A DNA stretch of 64,000 nucleotides from Bacteroidales bacterium (lineage in GTDB: Bacteria > Bacteroidota > Bacteroidia > Bacteroidales > WCHB1-69): the NCBI GenBank assembly GCA_017616775.1, contig JAFZXM010000013.1:1-64000 (forward strand), read 5' to 3'. How positions within the stretch are numbered: position 1 is the stretch's first letter; the number at the start of each line of letters is the position of its first letter. The translations under genes were made by a program, and so were the position numbers. The notes under the pieces are model-generated. The model saw only the letters and a list, made by a program, of their open reading frames with translations. It did no database searches and was not told where the DNA came from. This document shows positions 25,709-35,227 of the stretch, in pieces.

Positions 25709-26785
25709 ATGTTAAAATTCATACTCAAAAGAACGGCTTATGGTGTATTGGTAATGTTGGGAGTGATTACCGTTATTTTTTTATTGTTTTCGGTGTTGCC
25801 CGGAGACAGTGCGGTAATGACTATGGGACAGCGTTCCGATGTGGCAAGCGAAGAGGCGGTGCGAAAAGAAATGGGCTTGGATTTGCCTTTAGGCATAAGA
25901 TATGTGAATTATATTAATGATATTTTGCCTTTGTCGTTGCACAGCACTTGTCCACAAAGTGTTTTTTATATGGATTCCGCAAAATATCAGGGAGTGATAT
26001 TGTGTCATGCGGGCAAACAGACGGTGTTGGCAGCCAAAAAACCATATATGGGCCGTTCGTATCAAAGCAAAAGGCCGGTGATGGAAATTCTCAACGAGGC
26101 TTTTCCCAAAACGGCACTTTTGGCAGTGATAGCCATCTTTTTTGCCATTATAGCGGGTTTGATATTGGGTACATTGTGTGCAGTGTGGAAAAACACATGG
26201 TTTGACAGGGCGGCATTGGTCGGTTCGGTAATGGGTATGGCCTTGCCGTCGTTTTTTGCCGCTATATTGTTTGCATGGATTTTTGCCTTTTTGCTGGCGG
26301 ATGTTACAGGGCTGAATATGTTCGGCAGCCTGTATACGGTAAGCGATTTCGGTGACGGAGAATATATGGATTTAAAGAATTTGATTCTGCCTGCCGTTAC
26401 ATTGGGCATAAGGCCGCTGGCTACGGTAACCGAATTGATGCGGAATTCCGTGCTGGAGGTTTTGTCACAGGATTATATACGCACAGCCAAAGCCAAAGGG
26501 TTGAGTTTTTGGCATGTGATTCAATCACATGTTATCAAAAACGCACTCAATCCCGTGGTGACGGCTATTTCCGGATGGCTGGCCGGCATGATGGCCGGTG
26601 CCGTTTTTGTAGAATATGTGTTTGATTATAAAGGAGTTGGCGTGGTGATAGTAAACGGTTTGGAAAAATACGACTTTCCCGTAGTGATGGGAAGTTTGCT
26701 ATATATATCTGTAATATTGGTGATTATCAATATAGTGGTGGATGTCATATATGGCTTTCTCGATCCAAAAGCCAAGGTGGCATAA
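25709..26785 (+). CDS. ABC transporter permease, DppB/OppB type
   Basis: Inner-membrane permease (358 aa) of the peptide/nickel importer class. The N-terminal block FILKRTAYGVLVMLGVITV and VLPGDSA is followed by an extra-cytoplasmic insert (about residues 70-120). The conserved transmembrane part contains RNSVLEVLSQDYIRTAKAKG, the EAA-type loop that contacts the ATPase, near 245-265. The likely partner permease, DppC type, lies about 18 kb away at 44157-45380. No substrate-binding protein or ATPase is adjacent. It is the last gene of the uvrD unit. Confidence 0.88.
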   Translation: MLKFILKRTAYGVLVMLGVITVIFLLFSVLPGDSAVMTMGQRSDVASEEAVRKEMGLDLPLGIRYVNYINDILPLSLHSTCPQSVFYMDSAKYQGVILCHAGKQTVLAAKKPYMGRSYQSKRPVMEILNEAFPKTALLAVIAIFFAIIAGLILGTLCAVWKNTWFDRAALVGSVMGMALPSFFAAILFAWIFAFLLADVTGLNMFGSLYTVSDFGDGEYMDLKNLILPAVTLGIRPLATVTELMRNSVLEVLSQDYIRTAKAKGLSFWHVIQSHVIKNALNPVVTAISGWLAGMMAGAVFVEYVFDYKGVGVVIVNGLEKYDFPVVMGSLLYISVILVIINIVVDVIYGFLDPKAKVA

Positions 26786-26851
26786 ACAAACGGACAGTTG
26801 TTGATAAAATTTTGAAACAGAGAGATAAAAAAAATAGTTAATAAAAAATGT

Positions 26852-26859
26852 TATCTTTG
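26852..26859 (+). promoter_or_regulatory. promoter of the HlyD/ABC unit
   Basis: TATCTTTG, 14 bp upstream of the first possible start codon. Confidence 0.5.
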
Positions 26860-26873
26860 CAGCTTGATAAATC

Positions 26874-27833
26874 ATGAATAAAATGAAAAAAGTATATTAT
26901 ATTACCTTGATAAGCTTGTTGGTAGTGGCTGTAACGGCGTGTTCGGGAAGAAGAAAAAAAGCCGATGCATACGGTTCTTTTGAAGCTTCCGAATTGCTTC
27001 TTTCGGCACAGGCCGACGGTCAATTGATGGATTTCGGTGTTACCATAGGGACAAAAATACCGGCAGGCACTTACATAGCATCAATAGACAGCACACAGTT
27101 GCTGTTGCAGCGGGAGCAGTTGGAATCGCAGATGAATGCTTTTTTGGCACAATATAGCATAATCCCCAAAAAATATATATCATGGCAAGACAGCCTGGTA
27201 GCGGTGGAACAACAATTATATGCCATCACCGAAAAAGCGCGGGATGAGCAGTCTTTGGCAGACAGTGTTGAAATTTGTAAAATGTTGAAACAGCATTTGA
27301 CCGATACCATTGGCATTTGGCAAGACAAACAATCCGCACAATTGCAAGCCTTGCTGGCGCAAGCTTCACAAATGTATGTGCAACTCAGGCAATTGAACAA
27401 TGCCATAGCCAAATGTAACATAGTAAGTCCCATAACAGGCACATTGTTATGCAAATATGTCAACCGGTATGAGCTTGTCGGCAAAGGCTGTCCCATAGCC
27501 AAAATGGCCGATTTGGAAGAAATGACCTTAAAAGTGTTTGTGAGCGAGAAACAGCTGGCGGACATTCATTTAGGCGATACCTGCACGGTGAGGATAGATA
27601 AGGGTAAAAAAGATTTGAAACAATATACGGGAAATATCATCTGGATTTCCGATCAATCGGAATTCACCCCCAAAATGATTCAAACTAAAGACGAGAGGGT
27701 GAATTTGGTGTATGCTATTAAAATTACAGTGAAAAACGACGGCAGCATTAAAATAGGCATGCCCGGCGAAGCCAAATTCAAAGCTACGGACAATGGAAAA
27801 AAGAAAAGAAATAGAAATAAAAAGTCTAAGTAA
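26874..27833 (+). CDS. HlyD-family periplasmic adaptor lipoprotein (YbhG-like)
   Basis: Membrane-fusion adaptor (319 aa; a start at 26883 is also possible). Lipobox VTACSG near 25-27, a lipoyl/barrel-sandwich part beginning GSFEASELLLSAQADGQL, a long coiled-coil hairpin (about 75-170, rich in Q, L and K), then the returning half NIVSPITGTLL and a beta-barrel domain (KVFVSEKQLADIHLGD). It would bridge an ABC exporter to the outer membrane. The following ATPase gene overlaps its last 41 bp. Confidence 0.82.
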   Translation: MNKMKKVYYITLISLLVVAVTACSGRRKKADAYGSFEASELLLSAQADGQLMDFGVTIGTKIPAGTYIASIDSTQLLLQREQLESQMNAFLAQYSIIPKKYISWQDSLVAVEQQLYAITEKARDEQSLADSVEICKMLKQHLTDTIGIWQDKQSAQLQALLAQASQMYVQLRQLNNAIAKCNIVSPITGTLLCKYVNRYELVGKGCPIAKMADLEEMTLKVFVSEKQLADIHLGDTCTVRIDKGKKDLKQYTGNIIWISDQSEFTPKMIQTKDERVNLVYAIKITVKNDGSIKIGMPGEAKFKATDNGKKKRNRNKKSK

Positions 27834-28707
27834 ATCTTTCGGAAAGGTAAAGGCGCTGGATAATGTGTCTTTATCGGTGGAAAAAGGGGAATTGTTCGGA
27901 TTGATAGGGCCGGACGGTGCCGGTAAATCCACACTTTTCAATCTGTTGGTTACTTTATTGAATCCCGATGGCGGCCAAGCCGAAATAGCCGGAATGGATT
28001 TGTTGCAGGATTATAAAAAAATACGGAAAATAATAGGCTATCTGCCCGGTCAGTTTTCTTTATACGGAGATTTGAGCTGTATGGAAAATCTGGAATTCTT
28101 TGCAACACTCTACGGTGAAAATATAGAAGACAATTATGAGTTGATAAGGCCGATATGGGAGCAGTTGTTGCCTTTTAAAAACAGAAAGGCTTCTGCGCTT
28201 TCGGGGGGAATGAAGCAAAAATTAGCCCTGTGTTGTGCTTTGGTTCATAAACCCGAAATCCTGTTTTTGGATGAACCCACCACCGGTGTCGATCCCGTGA
28301 GCCGTAAGGAATTGTGGGGAATATTACAACGCCTGAAAGAAGACAATATCACCGTGTTTGTATCTACTTCGTATATGGATGAAGCCACATTGTGCAATCG
28401 TATTGCACTTATACAAAACGGAAAAATTCTCGGGTGCGATACTCCCGACAATATAAAATCCGCCTTTAAAGGCAATTTGTTTTCCATACAAACTGATGAT
28501 ATCTACCGTATGCTGCAATATTTGGACAATTATCCGGCAGAAGACATATATGCCAGCGGGCAATGTGTGAATGTAGTGCTTAAACATATTGAAGATGCGG
28601 AAAATCTGTCGGCGTATATCCATCAAAGCGGCATAGCTGTTAATGAGTGTAAATTTGTGAAACCTGCCATAGAAGACTGTTTTATTCAATTGATGAGAAA
28701 TACATAA
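27793..28707 (+). CDS. ABC transporter ATP-binding protein (exporter type)
   Basis: Single ATPase domain (304 aa) with Walker A GPDGAGKST at 39-47, signature LSGGMKQ at about 136-142, Walker B ILFLDEP from about 156, and a C-terminal extension of about 90 residues typical of drug/lipid exporter ATPases (YbhF/NatA-like). It overlaps the HlyD gene by 41 bp, so the pair works together. In YbhG-F-S-R-like loci two permease genes follow; here none does, and the next gene is a separate outer-membrane protein with its own promoter. Confidence 0.9.
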   Translation: MEKRKEIEIKSLSKSFGKVKALDNVSLSVEKGELFGLIGPDGAGKSTLFNLLVTLLNPDGGQAEIAGMDLLQDYKKIRKIIGYLPGQFSLYGDLSCMENLEFFATLYGENIEDNYELIRPIWEQLLPFKNRKASALSGGMKQKLALCCALVHKPEILFLDEPTTGVDPVSRKELWGILQRLKEDNITVFVSTSYMDEATLCNRIALIQNGKILGCDTPDNIKSAFKGNLFSIQTDDIYRMLQYLDNYPAEDIYASGQCVNVVLKHIEDAENLSAYIHQSGIAVNECKFVKPAIEDCFIQLMRNT

Positions 28708-28784
28708 CAAATTGATTTACATTCTGTTTTTTTAAACAATAAAAAAAATGGTCTAAAAAAGATGCAGTTTTCAAATAATAATGA

Positions 28785-28792
28785 TACTTTTG
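28785..28792 (+). promoter_or_regulatory. promoter of the 175-aa outer-membrane protein
   Basis: TACTTTTG, 53 bp upstream of the ATG. Confidence 0.45.
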
Positions 28793-28845
28793 CAGAATGA
28801 TAAACAAATAAATTAAATAGAGTAGTAAAATTTAAAACAGTAAAA

Positions 28846-29373
28846 ATGAAAAGATTAGTTTTAACACTCACATTAGTATTAGGTATTGCTGCAACCATGA
28901 TAGCACAACCGAGAGCAATCGGCGGCCGTTTGGGTAATCCTATTGAATTCAGTTATCAACATGGTATCGGCTCAGGTTTCTTGGAAATTGATGCAGGTGC
29001 ATTTTTCTATCCTGCTTTAGGAGTAGAAGCTGCAGTAGTTTATGATTGGATATTTGCATCTCCTAATTGGACACCCAAAGGTACTTGGGATTGGTATGCA
29101 GGTGTCGGTGGAGCAGGCGGCTTTGGTTTCCGCGAACATTGGCATCATAAAGATCCCGAACATGTGGATCACTCTTGGTATTATACAGGTGTGGCAGGAC
29201 AAATAGGTTTGTCTTACACATTCTGGTTCCCGTTGCAACTCAGTGTGGATTTTCGTCCTACTATAGGTCCGGCATTTTATTATGATTATGAATACGGTCA
29301 TTACAGACCTACATTCAATGCCTGGGGATTTTTTAACTTTGCTATAGGAGTTCGTTATTCTTTCGGCAATTAA
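28846..29373 (+). CDS. small outer-membrane beta-barrel protein
   Basis: A 175-residue protein with a signal peptide (RLVLTLTLVLGIAATMIAQP) and alternating aromatic strands ending in the aromatic-rich IGVRYSFGN, a classical barrel C-terminus. It is probably an eight-stranded porin-like or OmpA-type barrel without a periplasmic domain. It resembles the 171-aa protein encoded next in size and ending, so the two may be distant paralogues. Monocistronic: own promoter and terminator. Confidence 0.65.
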   Translation: MKRLVLTLTLVLGIAATMIAQPRAIGGRLGNPIEFSYQHGIGSGFLEIDAGAFFYPALGVEAAVVYDWIFASPNWTPKGTWDWYAGVGGAGGFGFREHWHHKDPEHVDHSWYYTGVAGQIGLSYTFWFPLQLSVDFRPTIGPAFYYDYEYGHYRPTFNAWGFFNFAIGVRYSFGN

Positions 29374-29390
29374 CAGATGAAAAACACTTA

Positions 29391-29420
29391 AAAAAGAGCA
29401 CTTCAGGTGCTCTTTTTTTT
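29391..29420 (+). terminator. intrinsic terminator
   Basis: Stem AAAAAGAGCAC / GTGCTCTTTTT with a TTCAG loop, followed by more T, 18 bp after the preceding stop codon. Confidence 0.85.
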
Positions 29421-29591
29421 TATATTGACTAACAGGCAGAAAAACAATATGGCACAAAATATTGCGGCTATGCGGGGAAATTACAATATTTTTTGCTCAT
29501 AAATTCAACAAATAAAGCAACTTTTGAATGGAATAACAAATTTAATACTTATTTTAATCGGACAAGAATAATTTTATATATGAAAAAATAA

Positions 29592-29599
29592 TATCTTTG
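29592..29599 (+). promoter_or_regulatory. promoter of the VTC/beta-helix locus
   Basis: TATCTTTG, 26 bp upstream of the ATG at 29626. It is the only clear box in front of the eight-gene run that ends at 36670. Confidence 0.5.
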
Positions 29600-29625
29600 C
29601 AAAAAAATATTAAAAGGTAAAAAAT

Positions 29626-30141
29626 ATGAAAATATCGGTAAAAACAATATCGGCAGCAGTTCTTTTTGTATGTTTGTCACAATTGTCCTTTGCCCAATAT
29701 AAGCACGGCATAGGGGGAGTGGCAGGAAGCATGAACGGCTTTTCTTATAAAACGGTGATAACCGGTAATTTTGCAATAAGTGTGGATTTGGGCGTAAAAC
29801 TTTGTGTGGGAGCCTTTGATAATATCAACATCAGGGTTTTTGACGTTGAAGTCAACCCCGATTTTATGTATCAAGCCAATGCTGCAGGCGGTTTGTATTG
29901 GTTTGTGGGCGGAGGTTTTGGTTTGGGTTATGCGTTTAATGATTTTTGGCGTTATGGTTACGGTGGAGAGGTGTTGGGAAAATTCGGTATTAACGCCATA
30001 GGCGGTTTGGAATATAAATTCAATATTCCCCTTGCCCTTCAATTTGATTTTCGTCCGGGTTTCGGCATGATATTTGGAAATCATGTTACAGAGCCCTATT
30101 TCGATTGGGGTTTGAATTTGAGCCTAAGGTATGCGTTTTAA
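29626..30141 (+). CDS. small outer-membrane beta-barrel protein
   Basis: A 171-residue protein: signal peptide to SFAQ, then a Gly/aromatic-rich barrel (GIGGVAGSMNGFSYK, GGLYWFVGGGFGLGYAF) ending in LSLRYAF. First gene of the run of eight; the next gene starts 23 bp after it. Its role in the locus is not known; it could form the outer-membrane pore or anchor. Confidence 0.65.
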   Translation: MKISVKTISAAVLFVCLSQLSFAQYKHGIGGVAGSMNGFSYKTVITGNFAISVDLGVKLCVGAFDNINIRVFDVEVNPDFMYQANAAGGLYWFVGGGFGLGYAFNDFWRYGYGGEVLGKFGINAIGGLEYKFNIPLALQFDFRPGFGMIFGNHVTEPYFDWGLNLSLRYAF

Positions 30142-30164
30142 CATAAAATAACAAATAGATACCG

Positions 30165-30635
30165 GTGAAGATAAAGATATTAATAATAGGCGTTATAGCC
30201 GGTTGGTGTAGCCTGTTGCATGCACAAGTAAATATAGATGTGGTGTATAAAGACACCTTAAAAGACAATGACGTATATGAACATGTCAATAAGTTTTATT
30301 TTGAAGACAGCAATTTGGTGGTCGCCTACGAAGACGGAACCACTGCGGATATAGTCGTAAACGGCATACATAAGTTATTAGTGCATTCAACGCTATCTGT
30401 TGAAACCATTGCAGAAGGAAAACACATAATTATTTATCCCAATCCTGCCAATGACAGGCTTTATTTGGCATCAGCAGAAGAACAAAATGTACATGTAGCC
30501 ATTTATTCCATTCAAGGACAACTGCTCAAAGAGCAGCTAATGAGCACCTTGCAGGCAATTGACATATCCGCTCTTTCTCGCGGTTTGTATATGATAAAAA
30601 TAGATAATACAACTTATAAATTCAGCAAATTATGA
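30165..30635 (+). CDS. short T9SS cargo protein
   Basis: A 156-residue secreted protein with a GTG start and signal peptide (GVIAGWCSLLHAQ). Residues about 20-80 hold a small module (FEDSNLVVAYEDGTTADIVV then NGIHKLL) resembling the one at the start of the following beta-helix protein. Residues 85-156 are a type A T9SS sorting domain (IIIYPNPANDRLYL, GLYMIKI). Its ATG-overlapped neighbour (4 bp) suggests joint synthesis and possibly surface assembly with the beta-helix protein. Confidence 0.7.
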   Translation: MKIKILIIGVIAGWCSLLHAQVNIDVVYKDTLKDNDVYEHVNKFYFEDSNLVVAYEDGTTADIVVNGIHKLLVHSTLSVETIAEGKHIIIYPNPANDRLYLASAEEQNVHVAIYSIQGQLLKEQLMSTLQAIDISALSRGLYMIKIDNTTYKFSKL

Positions 30636-33313
30636 AAAAAGCAGGTGTTTTAGTGGCAATATTGCTGATAATAGGTTGTATATCGGCACAAAATAAGGTA
30701 GTATTCTATAATGACGGGAATATTATTTATCAATCGGAGATAAATAATGTGGATAGCGTATGCTTTAGAAACAATATTTCCATTGTTCACAACAATAAGG
30801 AAACCATCAACTTTCAGTATCCCGTAGCGGGTATAGACAGTATAGTGTTTGTAGATGGAACCACAATAGACGATGATGACAGCACCAATACCGGCGGAGA
30901 GGTGGATACGGCAACTATGGTATCAATTATCTTTGGTCAGGATACGGCATACATTCACAATCCTTATGCCGATTCGGGGGTGGTGATTACCACTTCGGGA
31001 GCATTCGTAACAGTGCAGGCTGCTATGGGCAAGCAGAACATAGTGTATTATCTGTCAGGTGCTACCGACAATGGAGCATTGTCACTTACCAGTGATGAAA
31101 AAATCATTTTATGGATGGACGGCGTCAGCATACATAATCCGAAAGGAGCTGCCATAAAAATACCTTATGATGTAAAAGTATCGGCAGTGTTGAACGACAG
31201 CACCGTCAGTGTGTTGGAAGATGATACTGCAAGTACCGATAAAGCTGCTTTTGACAGCAAAGGACAAATTATTTTTTCCGGCATGGGAACACTTAATGTT
31301 ATCGGGAATGCCAAACATGGTATTTTTAGTAGTGATTATGTGAAAGTGCAAAGCGGAAATATCAATATCATCAGGGCAATCAAAGACGGCATTCATGGTG
31401 ATTATTTTCAAATGTATGCCGGAACGGTTACTATCAATGCCGGCACGGGCATAGACGGAGAAACAGGTTTTGTCGGCATATACGGAGGAGATGTAACCAT
31501 TACTACCGCTCAAAATGACGGCAAATCCATCAAATGTGACAGCATAATAGATATATCCGGCGGCACACTTACCCTTACCGTTAGCGGCAATCAGGCAAAA
31601 GGTCTTAAGGCGGGTAAAAGTGTTTATTTCAAAGGTGGAAATACGTATATCACCGCTACGGGAACCACTGTTTTGGAAGCGGAAGGCAATGGATATAATC
31701 CATCTTTTTGTTCAGCTGTAAGTGCCAAAGAAGATGTCAATATTTATTTCGGTGCCGATATGACCATAGTATGTGACAGCAACAATCAAGGTGGCAAAGC
31801 AATTTCCGCAGACGGAAATATCAACGTATATGGAGGTAATTTGAATATTTCCGTTGCCGGAGCAAGTGGAGAATATGTCAATGCAAATAATATAAATGAT
31901 AGTTACAATTCTGTTTGTTTGAAGAGTAATAAAAATGTAAATATCCATGGCGGAACGTTTGTTTTATCGGCATTAGGCGACGGTTCAAAAGGAATATCAG
32001 CCGATAGTAGTGTGCTTATAACAAAGGGAAATCTCACTTTTTATGCAGTAGGGAAAGAATCCAAAGGAATAAAAGCAGATCATGTTGTCAGCATAACAGG
32101 GGGGAAAATAGGTATTACCGCATCAGGCGAGACGGTGATAGCAAATTATGAAACATCGTTTTGTAGCGGTATAAAAAGTGACGGAAATATTTATATTGCC
32201 GATAGTGCCGATATTACCATTAATTGTACTTCTACCAATAATGGAGGAAAGGCTCTTAAAGCAAATGGCAATATCACAATAAACGGAGGAACACTTTTGC
32301 TTAATACTGCCGGTTCGGGCAGTACTTACACTTTAGCCGGCGGAACAAAAGACGGCTATTCAAGTGCTTGCATGAAAGCGGACGGAAATATATATCTTAA
32401 GGCAGGAAATATCTCTTGTACCAGCAGTGGTGCCGGCGGAAAAGGTATCAATGCCGAAGGAAGTATTGTAATAGGTGACAGTACTTATGCCGATAGTGCG
32501 TTGGTACTTTCTGTAACTACATCGGGGCAAAGGTTTACTATTAGTTCATCCTCCGGAGGCGGTGGATGGACTCCACCCGGAGGAAACACCGGCAATTATT
32601 CCAATCCCAAAGGTATAAAAAGTACGGGCAATCTAATAATAAACAATGGTATAATACGGGTAAATTGCACACAATCAGGCACCGAAGGCGGTGAATGTAT
32701 AGAAAGCAAATCTTCTCTTATTATCAACGGAGGCAATATAGAGGCATCTTCTGTTTATGACGATGCTATCAATGCTGCTGTAAATTTAACTATTAATGGT
32801 GGTTTAATATATGCTACCTCAGGGCATAACGACGGCATAGATTGCAACGGAACCATGAATATTAACGGAGGATTGGCTATTTCAGCCGGTGCAAGAGCCC
32901 CGGAAGAAGGTTTTGATTGCGACAATAATACTTTTACCATTACCGGTGGTATTATAGTAGGTACCGGTGGAGCTACCAGCAGTCCCAATGCAGGAACGCA
33001 AAAAGCATTGAAATATTCTGCCACACAAGGCACGGCTATTTGTATATATAATTCCTCCAATCAAGCGGTTCTTACCATGCAATTGCCGACAATGGCTTCC
33101 GGCGGAGGCGGTGGATGGAATCCCGGCGGTGGTAGCGGTATGGTAGTGTTAATGTCTTCACCCTTGTTTACTTCAGGAAGCTATACTTTAAAATATGGCG
33201 GTACCATTACCGGCGGCACATCGTTTCACGGATATTATACCAATGCCACATATAGCAACGGCTCTTCAAAAACTTTTACTATAGGGAATAATGTATTAAC
33301 AACTATTCAATAA
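30632..33313 (+). CDS. large secreted beta-helix carbohydrate-binding protein (Cthe_2159/DUF4353-like)
   Basis: An 893-residue exported protein. Signal peptide (AILLIIGCISAQ), a front module (VVFYNDGNIIYQSE, IDSIVFVDGTT), an acidic linker (about 85-100), then a long right-handed parallel beta-helix built from repeats of the form GNINIxGG..L.I...G.GIKA. The Cthe_2159 family binds acidic plant or algal polysaccharide such as polygalacturonate and calcium. Two glycine-rich loops interrupt it (SSSGGGGWTPPGGNTG and ASGGGGGWNPGGGSG). No T9SS domain is seen, so anchoring may depend on its neighbours. It overlaps the next gene by 1 bp. Confidence 0.8.
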   Translation: MKKAGVLVAILLIIGCISAQNKVVFYNDGNIIYQSEINNVDSVCFRNNISIVHNNKETINFQYPVAGIDSIVFVDGTTIDDDDSTNTGGEVDTATMVSIIFGQDTAYIHNPYADSGVVITTSGAFVTVQAAMGKQNIVYYLSGATDNGALSLTSDEKIILWMDGVSIHNPKGAAIKIPYDVKVSAVLNDSTVSVLEDDTASTDKAAFDSKGQIIFSGMGTLNVIGNAKHGIFSSDYVKVQSGNINIIRAIKDGIHGDYFQMYAGTVTINAGTGIDGETGFVGIYGGDVTITTAQNDGKSIKCDSIIDISGGTLTLTVSGNQAKGLKAGKSVYFKGGNTYITATGTTVLEAEGNGYNPSFCSAVSAKEDVNIYFGADMTIVCDSNNQGGKAISADGNINVYGGNLNISVAGASGEYVNANNINDSYNSVCLKSNKNVNIHGGTFVLSALGDGSKGISADSSVLITKGNLTFYAVGKESKGIKADHVVSITGGKIGITASGETVIANYETSFCSGIKSDGNIYIADSADITINCTSTNNGGKALKANGNITINGGTLLLNTAGSGSTYTLAGGTKDGYSSACMKADGNIYLKAGNISCTSSGAGGKGINAEGSIVIGDSTYADSALVLSVTTSGQRFTISSSSGGGGWTPPGGNTGNYSNPKGIKSTGNLIINNGIIRVNCTQSGTEGGECIESKSSLIINGGNIEASSVYDDAINAAVNLTINGGLIYATSGHNDGIDCNGTMNINGGLAISAGARAPEEGFDCDNNTFTITGGIIVGTGGATSSPNAGTQKALKYSATQGTAICIYNSSNQAVLTMQLPTMASGGGGGWNPGGGSGMVVLMSSPLFTSGSYTLKYGGTITGGTSFHGYYTNATYSNGSSKTFTIGNNVLTTIQ

Positions 33314-34029
33314 TGGATAAGATAGTGATAAAACTCATAAAATTCATTGTGTGCTTGCTCTTGATGTGTATAGTATGTGCTTGTGACAAGTCAGGAGAAG
33401 GCGGCAATGCAACCATTCAAGGAAAGATTATGCTGGTGCAGCACCCCAACGATGATTACACATTAGCAACAGATACGGTGGTGGCTGCCAAAACCGATGT
33501 GTTCATTGTATATGGAGATAATGAAATGTACGATGATGACCAAGAAACGTCTCAAGACGGGCTGTATCAATTTAAATATTTGAAAAAAGGCATTTATACC
33601 ATATTCGCCTATTCCACACTTGCTACGGGAGAAAAAATAGCCGTATCGCAAACGGTGGAAGTAAAAGATAAACTCACTATAGTGCCCACTATCTATATCC
33701 ACGAAGGAAAAGCGTATGGAACATCCATGGTAAGAGGACAAGTGTGGGCAACTTACGAGCACAATGGCAGTGATAGAGGCAGCGGATGGGCATATGAGCA
33801 TAGAGTGTATATCAAAAAACAAAACCATCCTTATCATTTTGATAATGTAAGGGTAGGTGAAGACGGATATTTTTACTTTCAGCAATTATTGCCCGGAACC
33901 TACGAAATTTTCACCACCACCGAAGATGATAATGAAGTACCTTCTTTGGTGTCGCAAACCATTACCATAACCGAAGCAGGGAAAATATATACGCTCGAGA
34001 AAATATTTTATGTAAACATAAATGTATAA
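33313..34029 (+). CDS. lipoprotein with transthyretin-like (CarboxypepD-type) repeats
   Basis: A 238-residue lipoprotein (lipobox VCAC near 22-25). Two beta-sandwich-like repeats follow: residues about 30-115 (GKIMLVQHPN, GLYQFKYLKKGIYTIFAYST) and about 138-232 (GQVWATYEHN, GYFYFQQLLPGTYEIFTTTE), each with the G-x-Y-x-F..L-x-x-G-x-Y pattern of peptidase-associated transthyretin-like folds. No enzyme signature. Probably a structural surface lipoprotein of the locus. Confidence 0.65.
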   Translation: MDKIVIKLIKFIVCLLLMCIVCACDKSGEGGNATIQGKIMLVQHPNDDYTLATDTVVAAKTDVFIVYGDNEMYDDDQETSQDGLYQFKYLKKGIYTIFAYSTLATGEKIAVSQTVEVKDKLTIVPTIYIHEGKAYGTSMVRGQVWATYEHNGSDRGSGWAYEHRVYIKKQNHPYHFDNVRVGEDGYFYFQQLLPGTYEIFTTTEDDNEVPSLVSQTITITEAGKIYTLEKIFYVNINV

Positions 34030-34031
34030 TC

Positions 34032-34445
34032 ATGAAGTTGAAAATAGGAGGAATAGGTGTATTATTATGTTTTATTTGTGTAGTGGTACAGGCACAAACC
34101 GTACAGGAAAAACGGGAACGCCGTGCCAACCTAACCCTTAAAGAATGGAATACACTGGCAGGGCACAAAACCCGTTATTTGGACCATATCACCAAATACG
34201 ACGCCAAAGGTTTTAAAATAGAAGAGATAGAATATGCCAGCTACGGACAAAAATATCGTATCACTTACGAATACAATGATGCGGGAAAATGTATCAGGGA
34301 AGTGGAATACGACAGCAAAAACAAACCCATACGCATAAGAAAATTTGAATATTATGCCGACGGGAGCAAAAAAAGGCAATATAATTATTTGCCCAACGGC
34401 AAACTGATAAGCAGCAAAGAATTTGAATATATATTCAGTAAATAA
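34032..34445 (+). CDS. secreted YD/MORN-like repeat protein
   Basis: A 137-residue protein: signal peptide (LLCFICVVVQAQ), then about five short repeats of the form Y-D-A-K/x-G-K-x-I-x-E/x (KYDAKGFKIEEIEYA, YNDAGKCIREVEYD, YLPNGKLISSKEFEY), as in YD/MORN-variant proteins. Function unknown. It lies 2 bp after the lipoprotein and 2 bp before the VTC gene. Confidence 0.6.
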   Translation: MKLKIGGIGVLLCFICVVVQAQTVQEKRERRANLTLKEWNTLAGHKTRYLDHITKYDAKGFKIEEIEYASYGQKYRITYEYNDAGKCIREVEYDSKNKPIRIRKFEYYADGSKKRQYNYLPNGKLISSKEFEYIFSK

Positions 34446-34447
34446 TT

Positions 34448-35212
34448 GTGACAGAGATAGAAAGAGTTTTACATTTGTTTAAACCCATTTCTCTTGAAGA
34501 AATGAGTGCCGTAAAACTGATGAATAGGGTAGATACCAAGTATATGATATCCCTGAGTCAGTTGGGAGATATATTGAATCAATTGCAAGCTCATTATTAT
34601 GTACAACAAGTGTGTGATGAATGTATAATACCCTACAGCACTTTATATTATGATACAGAAGATGTGCAAATGTATATAGCGCATCACAATAGAAAGTTAT
34701 GCAGGCAAAAACTACGTTCCCGTATATACGGACTTACCGAAAATGTATTTTGTGAAGTAAAGCGAAAAAACAATCACGGACGCACCAAAAAAAAACGTAT
34801 AGCCATTAAAAAGGAAGAATGGGAGAATATGTTGCAGCAACCCTATATTGTTGAATTTGTGCAGCAATATTTACCATATTCCATTTCGCTTTTACAGCCG
34901 CAAGTGCAAACCGATTTCAATCGGATTACTTTGGTCAATTATTCCAAAACGGAACGCCTGACCATAGATAAGGATGTGAATTTTTATAACCATGTTACCG
35001 GCATGCATGCCGATGCAGGGAATTTGGTCATCATGGAGTTAAAACAAGATGCCCGCAAAAAGTCAATGGTCAAACAGGTGCTTTTTGATATGCGTATCAA
35101 ACCGCATAAAATAAGCAAATATTGTTTGGGTACCGTTCTCACACGCCCGCAAGTAAAAGCCAATAGATTTAAGAAAAAAATCCGATTCATAGAAGAATTG
35201 AATAGTATTTAA
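34448..35212 (+). CDS. VTC domain (polyphosphate polymerase-like) protein
   Basis: VTC superfamily protein (254 aa), related to the catalytic domain of yeast Vtc4 that makes polyphosphate from ATP in a tunnel lined with basic residues. Visible elements: MNRVDTKYMIS (K near 33), YDTEDVQMY, the basic strand RQKLRSRIYG near 80-89, CEVKRKNNHGRTKKKR near 98-113, and a late lysine (MELKQDA). GTG start. No SPX or membrane domain is present; the DUF4956 protein encoded next probably provides the membrane part. Confidence 0.8.
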   Translation: MTEIERVLHLFKPISLEEMSAVKLMNRVDTKYMISLSQLGDILNQLQAHYYVQQVCDECIIPYSTLYYDTEDVQMYIAHHNRKLCRQKLRSRIYGLTENVFCEVKRKNNHGRTKKKRIAIKKEEWENMLQQPYIVEFVQQYLPYSISLLQPQVQTDFNRITLVNYSKTERLTIDKDVNFYNHVTGMHADAGNLVIMELKQDARKKSMVKQVLFDMRIKPHKISKYCLGTVLTRPQVKANRFKKKIRFIEELNSI

Positions 35213-35227
35213 TTTAAATAAAGTTTT

